From Flavobacterium sp. AED (GTDB lineage: Bacteria > Bacteroidota > Bacteroidia > Flavobacteriales > Flavobacteriaceae), in the NCBI RefSeq assembly GCF_000812945.1, contig NZ_JSYM01000001.1:186001-250000 (forward strand): 64,000 bases of DNA, read 5' to 3'. A model generated the notes under the pieces. That model had not been told where the DNA came from and ran no database searches. It saw nothing but the letters and a program-made list of their open reading frames with translations. The position numbers and the translations under genes are program-made. Below, piece after piece: positions 37,460 through 45,535 of this stretch; within the stretch, counting starts at the first letter, position 1, and each line of letters opens with the position of its first letter.

Positions 37460-39073
37460 ATGAGAAAATTCTATTTATTTCTTTTTTTGTTGATTACTTC
37501 TGTTGGTTTTTCTCAAGAAGATGCTTGGGTATATTTCAATGCCAAACCCAGTTCTCAACCTTATTTTGATTCGCCTTTGCAAATGCTTTCCCAAAGAGCT
37601 TTGGATAGAAGAATGATTCAAAATATAGTGTTGGATTCTAAAGATATTCCAATAGACGTGTCTTATATCAATCAAATAAAAGCCGTTGCAGGAATTACTG
37701 TTATGGCAAAATCCAAATGGTTGAATGCCATCCATGTTAGGGGAAGCCAAGCAATTATAAATTCATTGACAGCATTTTCTTTTGTCAGTAAAGTTGATTT
37801 TGCAAATAAACTACTGAATCAAACAGCAAAGATTGCGAAGTTATCCAAAATAAAAAAGGTAAATAAAAGCAAGAAAACCAAAATTAATTACGCTTACGGA
37901 ACATCAGCAAATCAAATACAGATGCTTAATGGACAATTATTGCATCAACAGAATTATACTGGTTCAGGGAAAATAATAGCTGTTTTAGATGCAGGATTTC
38001 CAGGGGTTAATACAGCATTGCCATTTCAAAGATTAAGAGATAATAACCAAATTTTAGGAGGTTATAATTTTGTTTTAAGAAATCCCGATTTTTATACTGG
38101 AGTTTCACACGGAACATCGGTACTTTCGGCAATGGGCGGTTACAAAGAAAATTCGTTAGTGGGAACAGCACCAGATGCTTCCTATTATTTATTTATCACT
38201 GAAGATGATACTTCTGAAAATCCTGTTGAAGAATCGCTTTGGGTTGAAGCTGCCGAAAAAGCAGATAGTTTGGGCGTTGATATTATAAATACCTCTTTGG
38301 GTTATTTTGAATATGATAATCCTGCGTATAGTCATACTTATAGTGAAATGAACGGAACTACCGCCTTTATATCTCGTGGGGCTGAAATTGCATTTAGCAG
38401 AGGTATGATTGTATTGGCGTCAGCCGGTAATTCAGGAGGTACATCTGATCCATATATTGCTGTACCTGCCGATGCAGCATCTGTAATTGCCGTAGGAGCA
38501 GTAAATGCATCAGAGTCATTGACTTCATTTAGTTCCATCGGACCTTCGTCTGACGGAAGGATAAAACCGGATGTTATGGCTCAAGGACAATTGGATGTCT
38601 TGTCCGATGAATTTGGGAATATTGTATATGAAAGCGGTACTTCTTTTTCCAGTCCCATTATGGCAGGAATGGTTGCTTGTTTGTGGCAAGCAAATCCAAG
38701 TAAAACCAATGTCGAAATAAGACCGTTGCTATTAAAATCAGCAGATAGATTTACCACACCCAACAATCAATATGGTTATGGAATCCCAGATTTTAATTTA
38801 GCGGTGACTAATGGATTATCATTGAACACTTTTTCTAAAGATGATTTTATAATTTATCCAAATCCGGCAATTGATTTTATTACAATTTTATTACCGGTAG
38901 GACTTGATGGAGCGATGGTTAGTATCTATTCTATTTCTGGTCAAAAAGTATTGGACAAAGAAATTACAATTGAATCGCCTAGTATTTCTTTGAAAGCATT
39001 GAGTAAAGGAATGTATGTCTATAAAGTGGAATCAAATTCTTTTTTCAAAAGCGGAAAAATAATAAAACGTTAG
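37460..39073 (+). CDS. Secreted subtilisin-like (S8) protease with T9SS sorting domain
   Basis: A 537-residue exported protease. Signal peptide (about 1-19) precedes a roughly 130-residue propeptide-like region, then the S8 domain with Asp177 (VLDAGFPG), His217 (SHGTSVLSAMGG), oxyanion Asn324 (SAGNSGG) and Ser395 (GTSFSSP). The C-terminal about 80 residues (YPNPAIDFITIL to a final GKIIKR) form a type A sorting domain of the type IX secretion system. It is therefore a surface or secreted serine protease in a gliding Flavobacterium. The catalytic set is complete. Confidence 0.93.
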   Translation: MRKFYLFLFLLITSVGFSQEDAWVYFNAKPSSQPYFDSPLQMLSQRALDRRMIQNIVLDSKDIPIDVSYINQIKAVAGITVMAKSKWLNAIHVRGSQAIINSLTAFSFVSKVDFANKLLNQTAKIAKLSKIKKVNKSKKTKINYAYGTSANQIQMLNGQLLHQQNYTGSGKIIAVLDAGFPGVNTALPFQRLRDNNQILGGYNFVLRNPDFYTGVSHGTSVLSAMGGYKENSLVGTAPDASYYLFITEDDTSENPVEESLWVEAAEKADSLGVDIINTSLGYFEYDNPAYSHTYSEMNGTTAFISRGAEIAFSRGMIVLASAGNSGGTSDPYIAVPADAASVIAVGAVNASESLTSFSSIGPSSDGRIKPDVMAQGQLDVLSDEFGNIVYESGTSFSSPIMAGMVACLWQANPSKTNVEIRPLLLKSADRFTTPNNQYGYGIPDFNLAVTNGLSLNTFSKDDFIIYPNPAIDFITILLPVGLDGAMVSIYSISGQKVLDKEITIESPSISLKALSKGMYVYKVESNSFFKSGKIIKR

Positions 39074-39088
39074 CAGTACCAATACGTC

Positions 39089-40033
39089 ATGAATAAAATC
39101 ACAGAACTTTTCAAGATTAAATACCCAATTATTCAGGGAGGAATGATTTGGAATAGCGGTTATAAATTAGCAAGCGCAGTTAGTAATGCTGGAGGTTTAG
39201 GGTTGATAGGTGCGGGTTCTATGTATCCTGAAGTTTTACGGGAACACATTCAAAAATGTAAAAAAGCTACTTCAAAACCTTTTGGAGTGAATGTTCCTAT
39301 GTTGTATCCCAACATCGAAGAAATAATGAAAATTATTGTTGATGAAGGCGTAAAAATCGTTTTTACATCGGCTGGAAATCCAAAAACGTGGACTTCATAT
39401 TTAAAAGAAAATGGGATAACTGTAGTGCATGTGGTCAGTAGTTCAGTATTTGCATTAAAAGCGCAAGATGCGGGTGTTGATGCTGTTGTTGCTGAAGGAT
39501 TTGAAGCCGGAGGACATAATGGTAGAGAGGAAACCACGACACTTACACTAATTCCAATGGTGAAAGAAAAAATCAAGATTCCGTTAATAGCTGCCGGAGG
39601 TATTGCAACTGGTCGTGGCATGCTTGCGGTAATGGTGCTGGGAGCAGATGGAGTTCAAGTAGGTAGCAGATTTGCTGCTTCGGTGGAATCATCTGCACAT
39701 GAAAACTTTAAGGAAACGATAGTAAATGTAAAAGAAGGCGATACACAATTGACCTTAAAAGAACTGGCTCCAGTTCGATTAATTAAAAATAAATTTTATC
39801 AGGATGTTCAGCATTTGTATGAACAATGCGCAACAAAAGAAGATTTAATTGGTTTATTAGGTAGGGCCAGAGCAAAGCGTGGTATGTTTGAAGGAGATTT
39901 AAACGAAGGAGAATTAGAAATAGGTCAAGTTGCAGGGTTGATTCACGAGATAAAACCAGTTTCGGTTATTGTTGAAGAAATGATGTCAGATTTTGAAACG
40001 GGAATAAGAGAAGTAATGAATTTTGATTTTTAA
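39089..40033 (+). CDS. Nitronate monooxygenase/FMN-dependent 2-nitropropane dioxygenase-like
   Basis: A 314-residue TIM-barrel FMN enzyme. It opens with KYPIIQGGMIWNSGYKLAS and has SNAGGLGLIGAG, VVHVVSSSVFALKAQDAG, GFEAGGHNGREETTTLT with the conserved His, and IPLIAAGGIATGRGMLAVM then GADGVQVGSRFAAS. The fold is shared by nitronate monooxygenase and FabK enoyl-ACP reductase. The GHNGREE motif fits the nitronate branch better, but FabK-like function is not excluded. It starts 15 bases after the protease stop. Confidence 0.82.
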   Translation: MNKITELFKIKYPIIQGGMIWNSGYKLASAVSNAGGLGLIGAGSMYPEVLREHIQKCKKATSKPFGVNVPMLYPNIEEIMKIIVDEGVKIVFTSAGNPKTWTSYLKENGITVVHVVSSSVFALKAQDAGVDAVVAEGFEAGGHNGREETTTLTLIPMVKEKIKIPLIAAGGIATGRGMLAVMVLGADGVQVGSRFAASVESSAHENFKETIVNVKEGDTQLTLKELAPVRLIKNKFYQDVQHLYEQCATKEDLIGLLGRARAKRGMFEGDLNEGELEIGQVAGLIHEIKPVSVIVEEMMSDFETGIREVMNFDF

Positions 40034-40042
40034 TTTATAAAT

Positions 40043-40453
40043 ATGACTAAAACAAAAATATATACCATATTGCTTTTTATGGTCTTAGGACTGCAATATT
40101 CTTATAGCCAAAACTATAAGTTTAAGACTTCAGGTTTTAGCGTTTTAGAAAAAAAGGAAAATGGGAAGTGGGGAAAATGGTCAGATTTGGATTTGGTCAA
40201 TATTTTAGTCACATTAGACACTAATAAAAACAGAATTGTAATTTATTCCCAAGTTATTCAACTGTTTGAAATTGTCGATTATCAAGCCACTGAAGAAAAT
40301 GATACTGATATTGTTTATTCATTTACTTGTAAAGACAATAATGGAGATAATTGTACGCTATCCATCATTACCCGAAAAAAACAGGACAATAGAAAGCAAT
40401 TGTACATTAATTATGATGACAGAATTGTAGTTTATAATATCTTCAATATGTAA
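40043..40453 (+). CDS. Small secreted protein of unknown function
   Basis: A 136-residue protein with a signal peptide (MTKTKIYTILLFMVLGLQYSYSQ). The mature part is beta-rich and charged (YKFKTSGFSVLEKKENGKWG, SDLDLVNILVTLDTNKNRIV, CTLSIITRKKQDN). Two cysteines (CKDNNGDNC) could form a disulfide. No family was recognised. It lies 9 bases after the nitronate-monooxygenase-like gene and is probably cotranscribed. Confidence 0.75.
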   Translation: MTKTKIYTILLFMVLGLQYSYSQNYKFKTSGFSVLEKKENGKWGKWSDLDLVNILVTLDTNKNRIVIYSQVIQLFEIVDYQATEENDTDIVYSFTCKDNNGDNCTLSIITRKKQDNRKQLYINYDDRIVVYNIFNM

Positions 40454-40455
40454 AT

Positions 40456-40484
40456 AAAAAATCTGCTTTAAGCGGATTTTTTTA
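40456..40484 (+). terminator. Intrinsic terminator
   Basis: AATCTGCTT pairs with AAGCGGATT (one G-U) and is followed by a T-run, after the 136-residue protein gene. Confidence 0.8.
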
Positions 40485-40533
40485 TGTCAATTTGAATTCG
40501 GTAAAAGAAATAGAATTTTGATTTCGTTATGTT

Positions 40534-40629
40534 GCGTGAGGGATGGAAGTGAAAAGCCCACAGCCTGACGAAGGAAGAGCGAGGACTTGTAACGTACAGC
40601 CCGACCCGTTTTTTCAACGGGTCACGCCC
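40534..40629 (+). repeat. Structured dispersed repeat, copy 2
   Basis: Starts GCGTGAGGGATGGAAGTG, carries AAAAGCC, a variable middle, GGACTTGTAACGTACAGC, then the GACCCG/CGGGTC hairpin and ending TCACGC. The last bases abut the stop codon of the DUF4268 gene. Shares the constant frame with copies at 17691, 43976 and 61235. Confidence 0.7.
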
Positions 40630-41069
40630 TAAATTTTCTCAATATCTTTAATGAATTCATCATACTCCATGTAGAACAATTCCAGAGCATTCATTTTCTC
40701 GTTATAGAAGTCAAATATTTCATCCCAATAGTTGCGATTGCTAACGCCGACTCCTAGTTTTTCAACCCAAATGCGACTGATGGTTTTACCGTTTTCAAGA
40801 GTATAGTCTTTTTCGAAAACTAAATTTTTGACGAATTCGTCTTCCAGAATATTTTTTAATGCTTCTATTTTTTCAAAATAGGCAATTCGCTTTTCATCAT
40901 TTCGATGCTCAATGTCGATTAAAACTTGGGCCTTTTTATTGTCTACGTAAAACTTGAAAGAGAAGTCCTTGATTTTTGTGTCGTATAGCATCCATTTCCG
41001 AGGGTATTTTTCTGCGAAAGTGACCCAGAATTCTCGTTTTAATTTTTGAGTTTCTTCTTTACTGTACAT
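40629..41069 (-). CDS. DUF4268 domain-containing protein
   Basis: A 146-residue soluble protein of the DUF4268 family. Signature pieces are KREFWVTFAEKYPRKWMLYDTKIKDFSFKFYVD (split here), AQVLIDIEHRNDEKRIAYF and RIWVEKLGVGVSNRNYWDEIFDFY. The family has a fold related to restriction-endonuclease-associated domains in some contexts, but this stand-alone version lacks a nuclease partner in view. Function unknown. Its stop codon touches the dispersed repeat at 40534-40629. Confidence 0.8.
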   Translation of the reverse strand: MYSKEETQKLKREFWVTFAEKYPRKWMLYDTKIKDFSFKFYVDNKKAQVLIDIEHRNDEKRIAYFEKIEALKNILEDEFVKNLVFEKDYTLENGKTISRIWVEKLGVGVSNRNYWDEIFDFYNEKMNALELFYMEYDEFIKDIEKI

Positions 41070-41167
41070 TTTATTTATTTGAATTTGATTTTAGAAAATT
41101 TGCGAAGCATTATTTTCTAAACTATATTTATAAGATCTTTTTTGAGATGCAAAAATAGACTTTGATT

Positions 41168-41809
41168 ATGGATTTTCAAGATTTTTTAAAATATGTTCCT
41201 AATTTAGTAGAGGTAAAACTTCCTGCTGCCGAAGCGCACCTGAAAATGGCTCCATTAGAAAGAATTGACGCTTTGAAAAGTGGCATTTTTGATGATAAAA
41301 AAACTAGAAAAGCTGCTGTGATGATGTTGTTTTATCCTAAAAATGGAAGGACACATTTGGTACTTATTGTTCGGAATTCCTATGAAGGGGTTCATTCTTC
41401 CCAAATTGCATTTCCTGGAGGTAAGTTTGAAACCGAAGATGAAGTTTTTGCAAATACCGCTTTACGGGAAACTCATGAGGAAATAGGAATTTTGCCTAGG
41501 GATATTGAAATTATCAAGCCTTTTACGCAAATGTATATTCCGCCAAGCAATTTTATGGTACACCCTTTTTTAGGGATTAGCAGGGAGGAGATTCGTTTTA
41601 TTCCGGACCCTAATGAAGTGGCAGCTATTATTGAATTGCCGTTATCCGTTTTTTTGAGTGATGAGATCATTATCAGTGCTGAAATGGTAACTTCCTATGC
41701 GGGAAAAATTAAGGTGCCAGCTTTCAAAATTGAGGAACATATCGTTTGGGGTGCTACCGCAATGATGATGAGTGAATTAAAAGAGGTGTTGAAAGAAGTT
41801 CTAGGTTAG
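41168..41809 (+). CDS. NUDIX hydrolase, CoA pyrophosphatase-like
   Basis: A 213-residue NUDIX protein. The NUDIX region is GGKFETEDEVFANTALRETH then EEIG, preceded by SYEGVHSSQIAFPGGK; the SSQIAFPGG and TALREThEEIG pattern is that of the CoA pyrophosphatase (NudL/CoAse) subfamily, which hydrolyses CoA to 3',5'-ADP and phosphopantetheine. ATG at 41168 is preferred to TTG at 41162. The substrate is inferred from the UPF0035-type signature only. Confidence 0.83.
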   Translation: MDFQDFLKYVPNLVEVKLPAAEAHLKMAPLERIDALKSGIFDDKKTRKAAVMMLFYPKNGRTHLVLIVRNSYEGVHSSQIAFPGGKFETEDEVFANTALRETHEEIGILPRDIEIIKPFTQMYIPPSNFMVHPFLGISREEIRFIPDPNEVAAIIELPLSVFLSDEIIISAEMVTSYAGKIKVPAFKIEEHIVWGATAMMMSELKEVLKEVLG

Positions 41810-41903
41810 AAATCTTTTTAGGAGTTAAAAACAGTCCTTTTAATTGAATTGTTTTTAATTTAGTTCACATAAAAACGACTGCTAACGACAAATATAATTT
41901 TCG

Positions 41904-41911
41904 TACGTTTG
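41904..41911 (+). promoter_or_regulatory. -7 promoter box of the acyltransferase gene
   Basis: TACGTTTG matches TAnnTTTG, about 33 bases before the ATG at 41944. Confidence 0.55.
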
Positions 41912-41943
41912 TAATCCAAATTCACAAAAAAATACACAATTTT

Positions 41944-42753
41944 ATGGGATTGTTTAAGAGAAATCCTTTTGGACATATATTATTTATAAAAAAATGGTTA
42001 ATCCGAATCTTCGGAGGTATTACGCATAGACGCTATAGAGGATTTAATGAATTACAAATTGAAGGTTCTGAGATTATCAGGAATTTACCGGATACGAATG
42101 TCCTTTTTATATCGAATCATCAAACCTATTTTGCAGATGTCGTAGCGATGTTTCATGTCTTTAATGCTAGTTTAAGCGGACGAGACGATACTATTAAAAA
42201 TGTATGTTATCTATGGCAGCCCAAAATGAATATTTATTATGTTGCCGCCAAAGAAACTATGCAAGCAGGACTTTTGCCAAGAATATTGGCTTATGCCGGC
42301 GCAATAACAGTAGAAAGAACTTGGCGAGTAAAAGGAGTCGATATTGCCGAAAAGAAAGATGTTAATCCTGATGATACTGAAAATATCAAAATAGCGCTAA
42401 AAGATGGCTGGGTAATCACTTTTCCACAAGGAACAACCAAGTCTTTTAAACCAGTTCGTAAAGGAACGGCTCATATTATCAAACAACACAGACCTATAGT
42501 GGTTCCAATCGTAATTGATGGTTTCCGTCGTTCGTTTGATAAAAAGGGATTGCGCATGAAAAAGAAAGGAATCCTACAGTCGTTTATCATCAAAGAACCG
42601 TTAAGTATTGATTACGATAATGATACAATCGATGAAATTGTCGAAAAAGTAGAATATGCTATAGAACAACACCCTTCGTTTTTAAAAGTAATCCCAGCTG
42701 AAGAATTAAAAGCGCAGGAAGAATTGAACCGTTTAAGACAATGGGAATATTAA
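41944..42753 (+). CDS. PlsC-like 1-acylglycerol-3-phosphate O-acyltransferase (divergent)
   Basis: A 269-residue acyltransferase. The usual HX4D motif is altered to SNHQTYFADV (five residues between His and Asp), and the usual FPEGTR motif is FPQGTTKS, with Gln for Glu. The rest fits the PlsC fold: GAITVERTWR, KDGWVITFPQG and RKGTAHIIKQHRPIVVPIVI. It probably acylates lysophospholipid or another lipid at the inner membrane. The changed motifs make the exact acceptor uncertain. It converges with the ECF sigma operon. Confidence 0.78.
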   Translation: MGLFKRNPFGHILFIKKWLIRIFGGITHRRYRGFNELQIEGSEIIRNLPDTNVLFISNHQTYFADVVAMFHVFNASLSGRDDTIKNVCYLWQPKMNIYYVAAKETMQAGLLPRILAYAGAITVERTWRVKGVDIAEKKDVNPDDTENIKIALKDGWVITFPQGTTKSFKPVRKGTAHIIKQHRPIVVPIVIDGFRRSFDKKGLRMKKKGILQSFIIKEPLSIDYDNDTIDEIVEKVEYAIEQHPSFLKVIPAEELKAQEELNRLRQWEY

Positions 42754-42760
42754 CTTTGGA

Positions 42761-43393
42761 CTAAAGGTCTATCTTTTTCAATTCCTTGTAATTAGCATAC
42801 AATCTCCTTAACAAGATTCCATACAATAACCTGTAAAACAACCAGAATATCCCAAAAAACACAGCGATTGTCAGCAGTAGAATGCCTATAGTGATGGCCA
42901 TAATTTTTCCATCATTGGCAATTTTGTCTCTTAAAACAGCCACATCAGGATTGTAAGTAAAAGCAATTACAAAACCTATAATTAAGCTAAAAACTATCAT
43001 TCCAAGATTATACCAAACATAACATTGGACTGTTTTCCTTGTTTTCAGGATGTCTTTCATCAACTGTTTGGTAGAAACAGTTGTCGAAATCAGGATGTAG
43101 TTTTTATAAAATAAATAAATAAAAACCAATATCACGCCATAATTAAAAATGGTTAATGCTTCAAAATATTTTATTAGCTCATCGTGTTTGATCTTTTTTA
43201 AATAATCATCCGAATTAAAAAATAAGCTAATCGATGTCCATAGTAAAATTTCCAAAATGCTGATAATCAAAATCCATCTCACTATCGAAGATGATTTTTT
43301 ATGAATCATTTTGTAAATCTCAATTTCTGAAACAGGCGTAAAAGAACTGTCATTCTTCTGCCAATCTTTTTTTAATAAATCCAGCTCTTTCAT
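42761..43393 (-). CDS. Membrane protein coupled to an ECF sigma factor
   Basis: A 210-residue membrane protein with a cytoplasmic N-terminal region (LLKKDWQKNDSSFTPVSEIEIYKMIHKKSSSIV) and four hydrophobic segments at about 40-58, 82-103, 127-150 and 168-195. Its start overlaps the sigma factor stop by 4 bases (ATGA), which indicates translational coupling. Bacteroidota ECF operons often place the anti-sigma partner directly downstream, so it could be a multi-pass anti-sigma factor, but no anti-sigma domain (FecR or zinc-type ZAS) is seen. The role is inferred from the operon alone. Confidence 0.65.
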   Translation of the reverse strand: MKELDLLKKDWQKNDSSFTPVSEIEIYKMIHKKSSSIVRWILIISILEILLWTSISLFFNSDDYLKKIKHDELIKYFEALTIFNYGVILVFIYLFYKNYILISTTVSTKQLMKDILKTRKTVQCYVWYNLGMIVFSLIIGFVIAFTYNPDVAVLRDKIANDGKIMAITIGILLLTIAVFFGIFWLFYRLLYGILLRRLYANYKELKKIDL

Positions 43394-43893
43394 ATTCCTA
43401 ATGGATTTAATATTTTTTTTAATTTCCCTTTTATTCTGTTCATTTTCACCCTTGCATTTACTTCACTAATTCCTAATGTTTCCGCTATTTCGGTATAATC
43501 TTTATCTTCCAGATACATAAAAATCAATGCTTTTTCAATGTCATTCAATTGATATACCGCTTTATACATGAGTTTTATCTGTTCTTCTTCCTCATAATTA
43601 TACTCAATATCATGAGTAAAATGCTGTCTTCCCTCAAATTCAATGGTGCTTATCGATCGTTTTGTCTTTCGATACAAAGTAATGGCTGTATTCAAAGCGA
43701 CTCGATAGGCCCAAGTAGAAAATTTGCTGTCGCCTCTGAATTTTGGAAAAGCTTTCCATAACTGAATCGTGATTTCCTGAAACAAATCCTTATGTGCATC
43801 ATCGCCATTAGTATACAACCTACAAATTTTGTGGATTATATTCTGATTTTCCTGCAACTGCTTTACAAAAGAATGTTCTAGATTATCACTCAT
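43390..43893 (-). CDS. ECF RNA polymerase sigma factor
   Basis: A 167-residue sigma-70 family ECF factor when started at the ATG at 43893. Upstream in-frame codons would add 15 hydrophobic residues, without family support. Region 2 includes LFQEITIQLWKAFPKFRGDSKF and STWAYRVALNTAI; region 4 has LIFMYLEDKDYTEIAETLGI and SEVNARVKMNRIKGKLKK, a typical HTH. It directs polymerase to a small regulon, unknown here. It is coupled to the downstream membrane protein. Upstream lies copy 3 of the structured repeat. Confidence 0.9.
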   Translation of the reverse strand: MSDNLEHSFVKQLQENQNIIHKICRLYTNGDDAHKDLFQEITIQLWKAFPKFRGDSKFSTWAYRVALNTAITLYRKTKRSISTIEFEGRQHFTHDIEYNYEEEEQIKLMYKAVYQLNDIEKALIFMYLEDKDYTEIAETLGISEVNARVKMNRIKGKLKKILNPLGI

Positions 43894-43975
43894 ATATACG
43901 TTAGTAATCCAAAAATAGATTTTGTTACAAAGTAGCACCTTTTTTCTGGTAGCACAAACTTTTCAATTTACAATA

Positions 43976-44058
43976 GGCATTCCTCCCGCTGTACATTACA
44001 ATCTTTCTAGTGCTGAAAAATCAGCACTAGAAAGGATTTCCATTACCATCGGGGCTAA
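43976..44058 (-). repeat. Structured dispersed repeat, copy 3 (minus strand)
   Basis: On the minus strand: TTAGCCCCGATGGTAATGG, AAATCC, then a perfect 14-bp stem CTTTCTAGTGCTGA / TCAGCACTAGAAAG with a four-base loop, then GATTGTAATGTACAGCGGGA. The stem sits where the variable arms of the other copies are. Upstream of the sigma factor gene. Confidence 0.72.
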
Positions 44059-44143
44059 TTTACACGTTTAATTTTTTTAATGACTTTTTCCAAAAATAAA
44101 AATTTTGATAATAATTGATAGAATTCAAGGTTGTAAAACATTG

Positions 44144-44151
44144 TATCTTTG
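44144..44151 (+). promoter_or_regulatory. -7 promoter box of ndh
   Basis: TATCTTTG, 28 bases before the ndh ATG; the same box type as at the small RNA genes near 55.5-56.2 kb. Confidence 0.6.
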
Positions 44152-44179
44152 AGTATCAACAATTCAGAACTTTTTAAAT

Positions 44180-45484
44180 ATGAACATCCCAGATTCAGCT
44201 TTACCCAGAATAGTAATTATAGGAGGAGGCTTTGCAGGACTTGCACTGGCCAGAAAACTAAAAGATAAGGAAGTGCAAGTTGTTCTTTTAGACAAACACA
44301 ACTACCATACTTTTCAACCCTTATTGTATCAGGTGGCTACAGGCGGACTCGAAGCCGGTTCCATCGCATATCCTATACGGAAAGTTATTCAGGAATATGA
44401 TGATGTTTATTTTAGACTGACTAATGTAGAAGAAATAGATACAGAAAATAAAAAAATTAAAGCAGAAATAGGGGAGCTGTCTTATGACTATCTAGTCATA
44501 GCAACAGGTTCCAAAACCAATTATTTTGGCAACAAAGAAATAGAGCGCAATAGTATGTCCATGAAAACCATACCACAGTCGCTCAATATTCGCAGTCTTA
44601 TTCTTGAAAATTTCGAACAAGCCGTTTTAACCACTGATATAGCCGAACGAAATAGTCTTATTAATTTTGTACTTGTTGGAGGTGGACCAACAGGAGTAGA
44701 GCTGGCTGGCGCTTTGGCCGAAATGAAAAAAGCCATCTTGCAAAAAGATTATCCCGATCTTGATATTGCCAAAATGGAGATTAATCTCATACAAAGTGGC
44801 GATAGAATTCTAAATACCATGAGTGAGGATTCCTCGCAGGCCGCCGAAAAATTTCTAATAAGTCTTGGGGTGAAAATCTGGAAAAACGTCCGTGTTACTA
44901 ATTATGATGGTCGTACCATAATTACTAATTCTGATTTGACTTTTGAAACTGCCACGGTAATCTGGACGGCAGGCGTACAAGGAGCTATTGTGGCTGGGCT
45001 AGATGGTGATTCGCTTGTTGAAAAAGTAGAACGCATTCGAGTAAACGAATTCAATCAAGTAGTAGGTTATGATACTATTTTTGCCATAGGTGATATTGCA
45101 TCAATGGAAAGCGAAGCGTATCCGCAAGGACATCCCATGATGGCACAACCCGCCATGCAACAGGGAAAACTGTTGGGAGAAAACATAATTAAATTAATTA
45201 GAAAACAACCGATGGAAGCTTTTGAATACAATGACAAAGGCGCAATGGCAACCATAGGAAGAAATAAAGCCGTTGTCGATTTGCCAAAATACCATTTTAG
45301 TGGAGTTTTTGCTTGGTTTGTCTGGATGTTTGTGCATTTATTCTCCTTAATTGGATTCAAAAACAAAGCGGTAGTTTTCTTGAATTGGGTGTACAACTAC
45401 ATTCGTTTTGACCGCGAAGGAAGATTGATTATTCGACCATACAAAAAGAAAAGCTTCACGACATTTACTAGTGATGAAGTATAA
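44180..45484 (+). CDS. ndh: Type II NADH dehydrogenase (NDH-2)
   Basis: A 434-residue FAD-dependent oxidoreductase. Two Rossmann motifs are visible: IVIIGGGFAGLALARKL for FAD and VLVGGGPTGVELAGALAEM for NADH. The C-terminal region (about 360-400) has hydrophobic and aromatic residues for membrane association (FAWFVWMFVHLFSLIGF). NDH-2 passes electrons from NADH to quinone without pumping protons. YFGNKEIERNSMSMKTIPQS is a typical Bacteroidota feature. The reaction is inferred from family similarity; a lipid-linked quinone target is not proven. Confidence 0.92.
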   Translation: MNIPDSALPRIVIIGGGFAGLALARKLKDKEVQVVLLDKHNYHTFQPLLYQVATGGLEAGSIAYPIRKVIQEYDDVYFRLTNVEEIDTENKKIKAEIGELSYDYLVIATGSKTNYFGNKEIERNSMSMKTIPQSLNIRSLILENFEQAVLTTDIAERNSLINFVLVGGGPTGVELAGALAEMKKAILQKDYPDLDIAKMEINLIQSGDRILNTMSEDSSQAAEKFLISLGVKIWKNVRVTNYDGRTIITNSDLTFETATVIWTAGVQGAIVAGLDGDSLVEKVERIRVNEFNQVVGYDTIFAIGDIASMESEAYPQGHPMMAQPAMQQGKLLGENIIKLIRKQPMEAFEYNDKGAMATIGRNKAVVDLPKYHFSGVFAWFVWMFVHLFSLIGFKNKAVVFLNWVYNYIRFDREGRLIIRPYKKKSFTTFTSDEV

Positions 45485-45535
45485 ATAAATTAGGTTTTTG
45501 AGTTAATTCTAAATTCTTAATATATCAAATTAAAA

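Noticed and set aside
39250..39621. A 123-residue minus-strand frame inside the nitronate-monooxygenase-like gene
   Set aside because: It is a shadow of the plus-strand gene; that gene has clear FMN-enzyme motifs and this frame has none.
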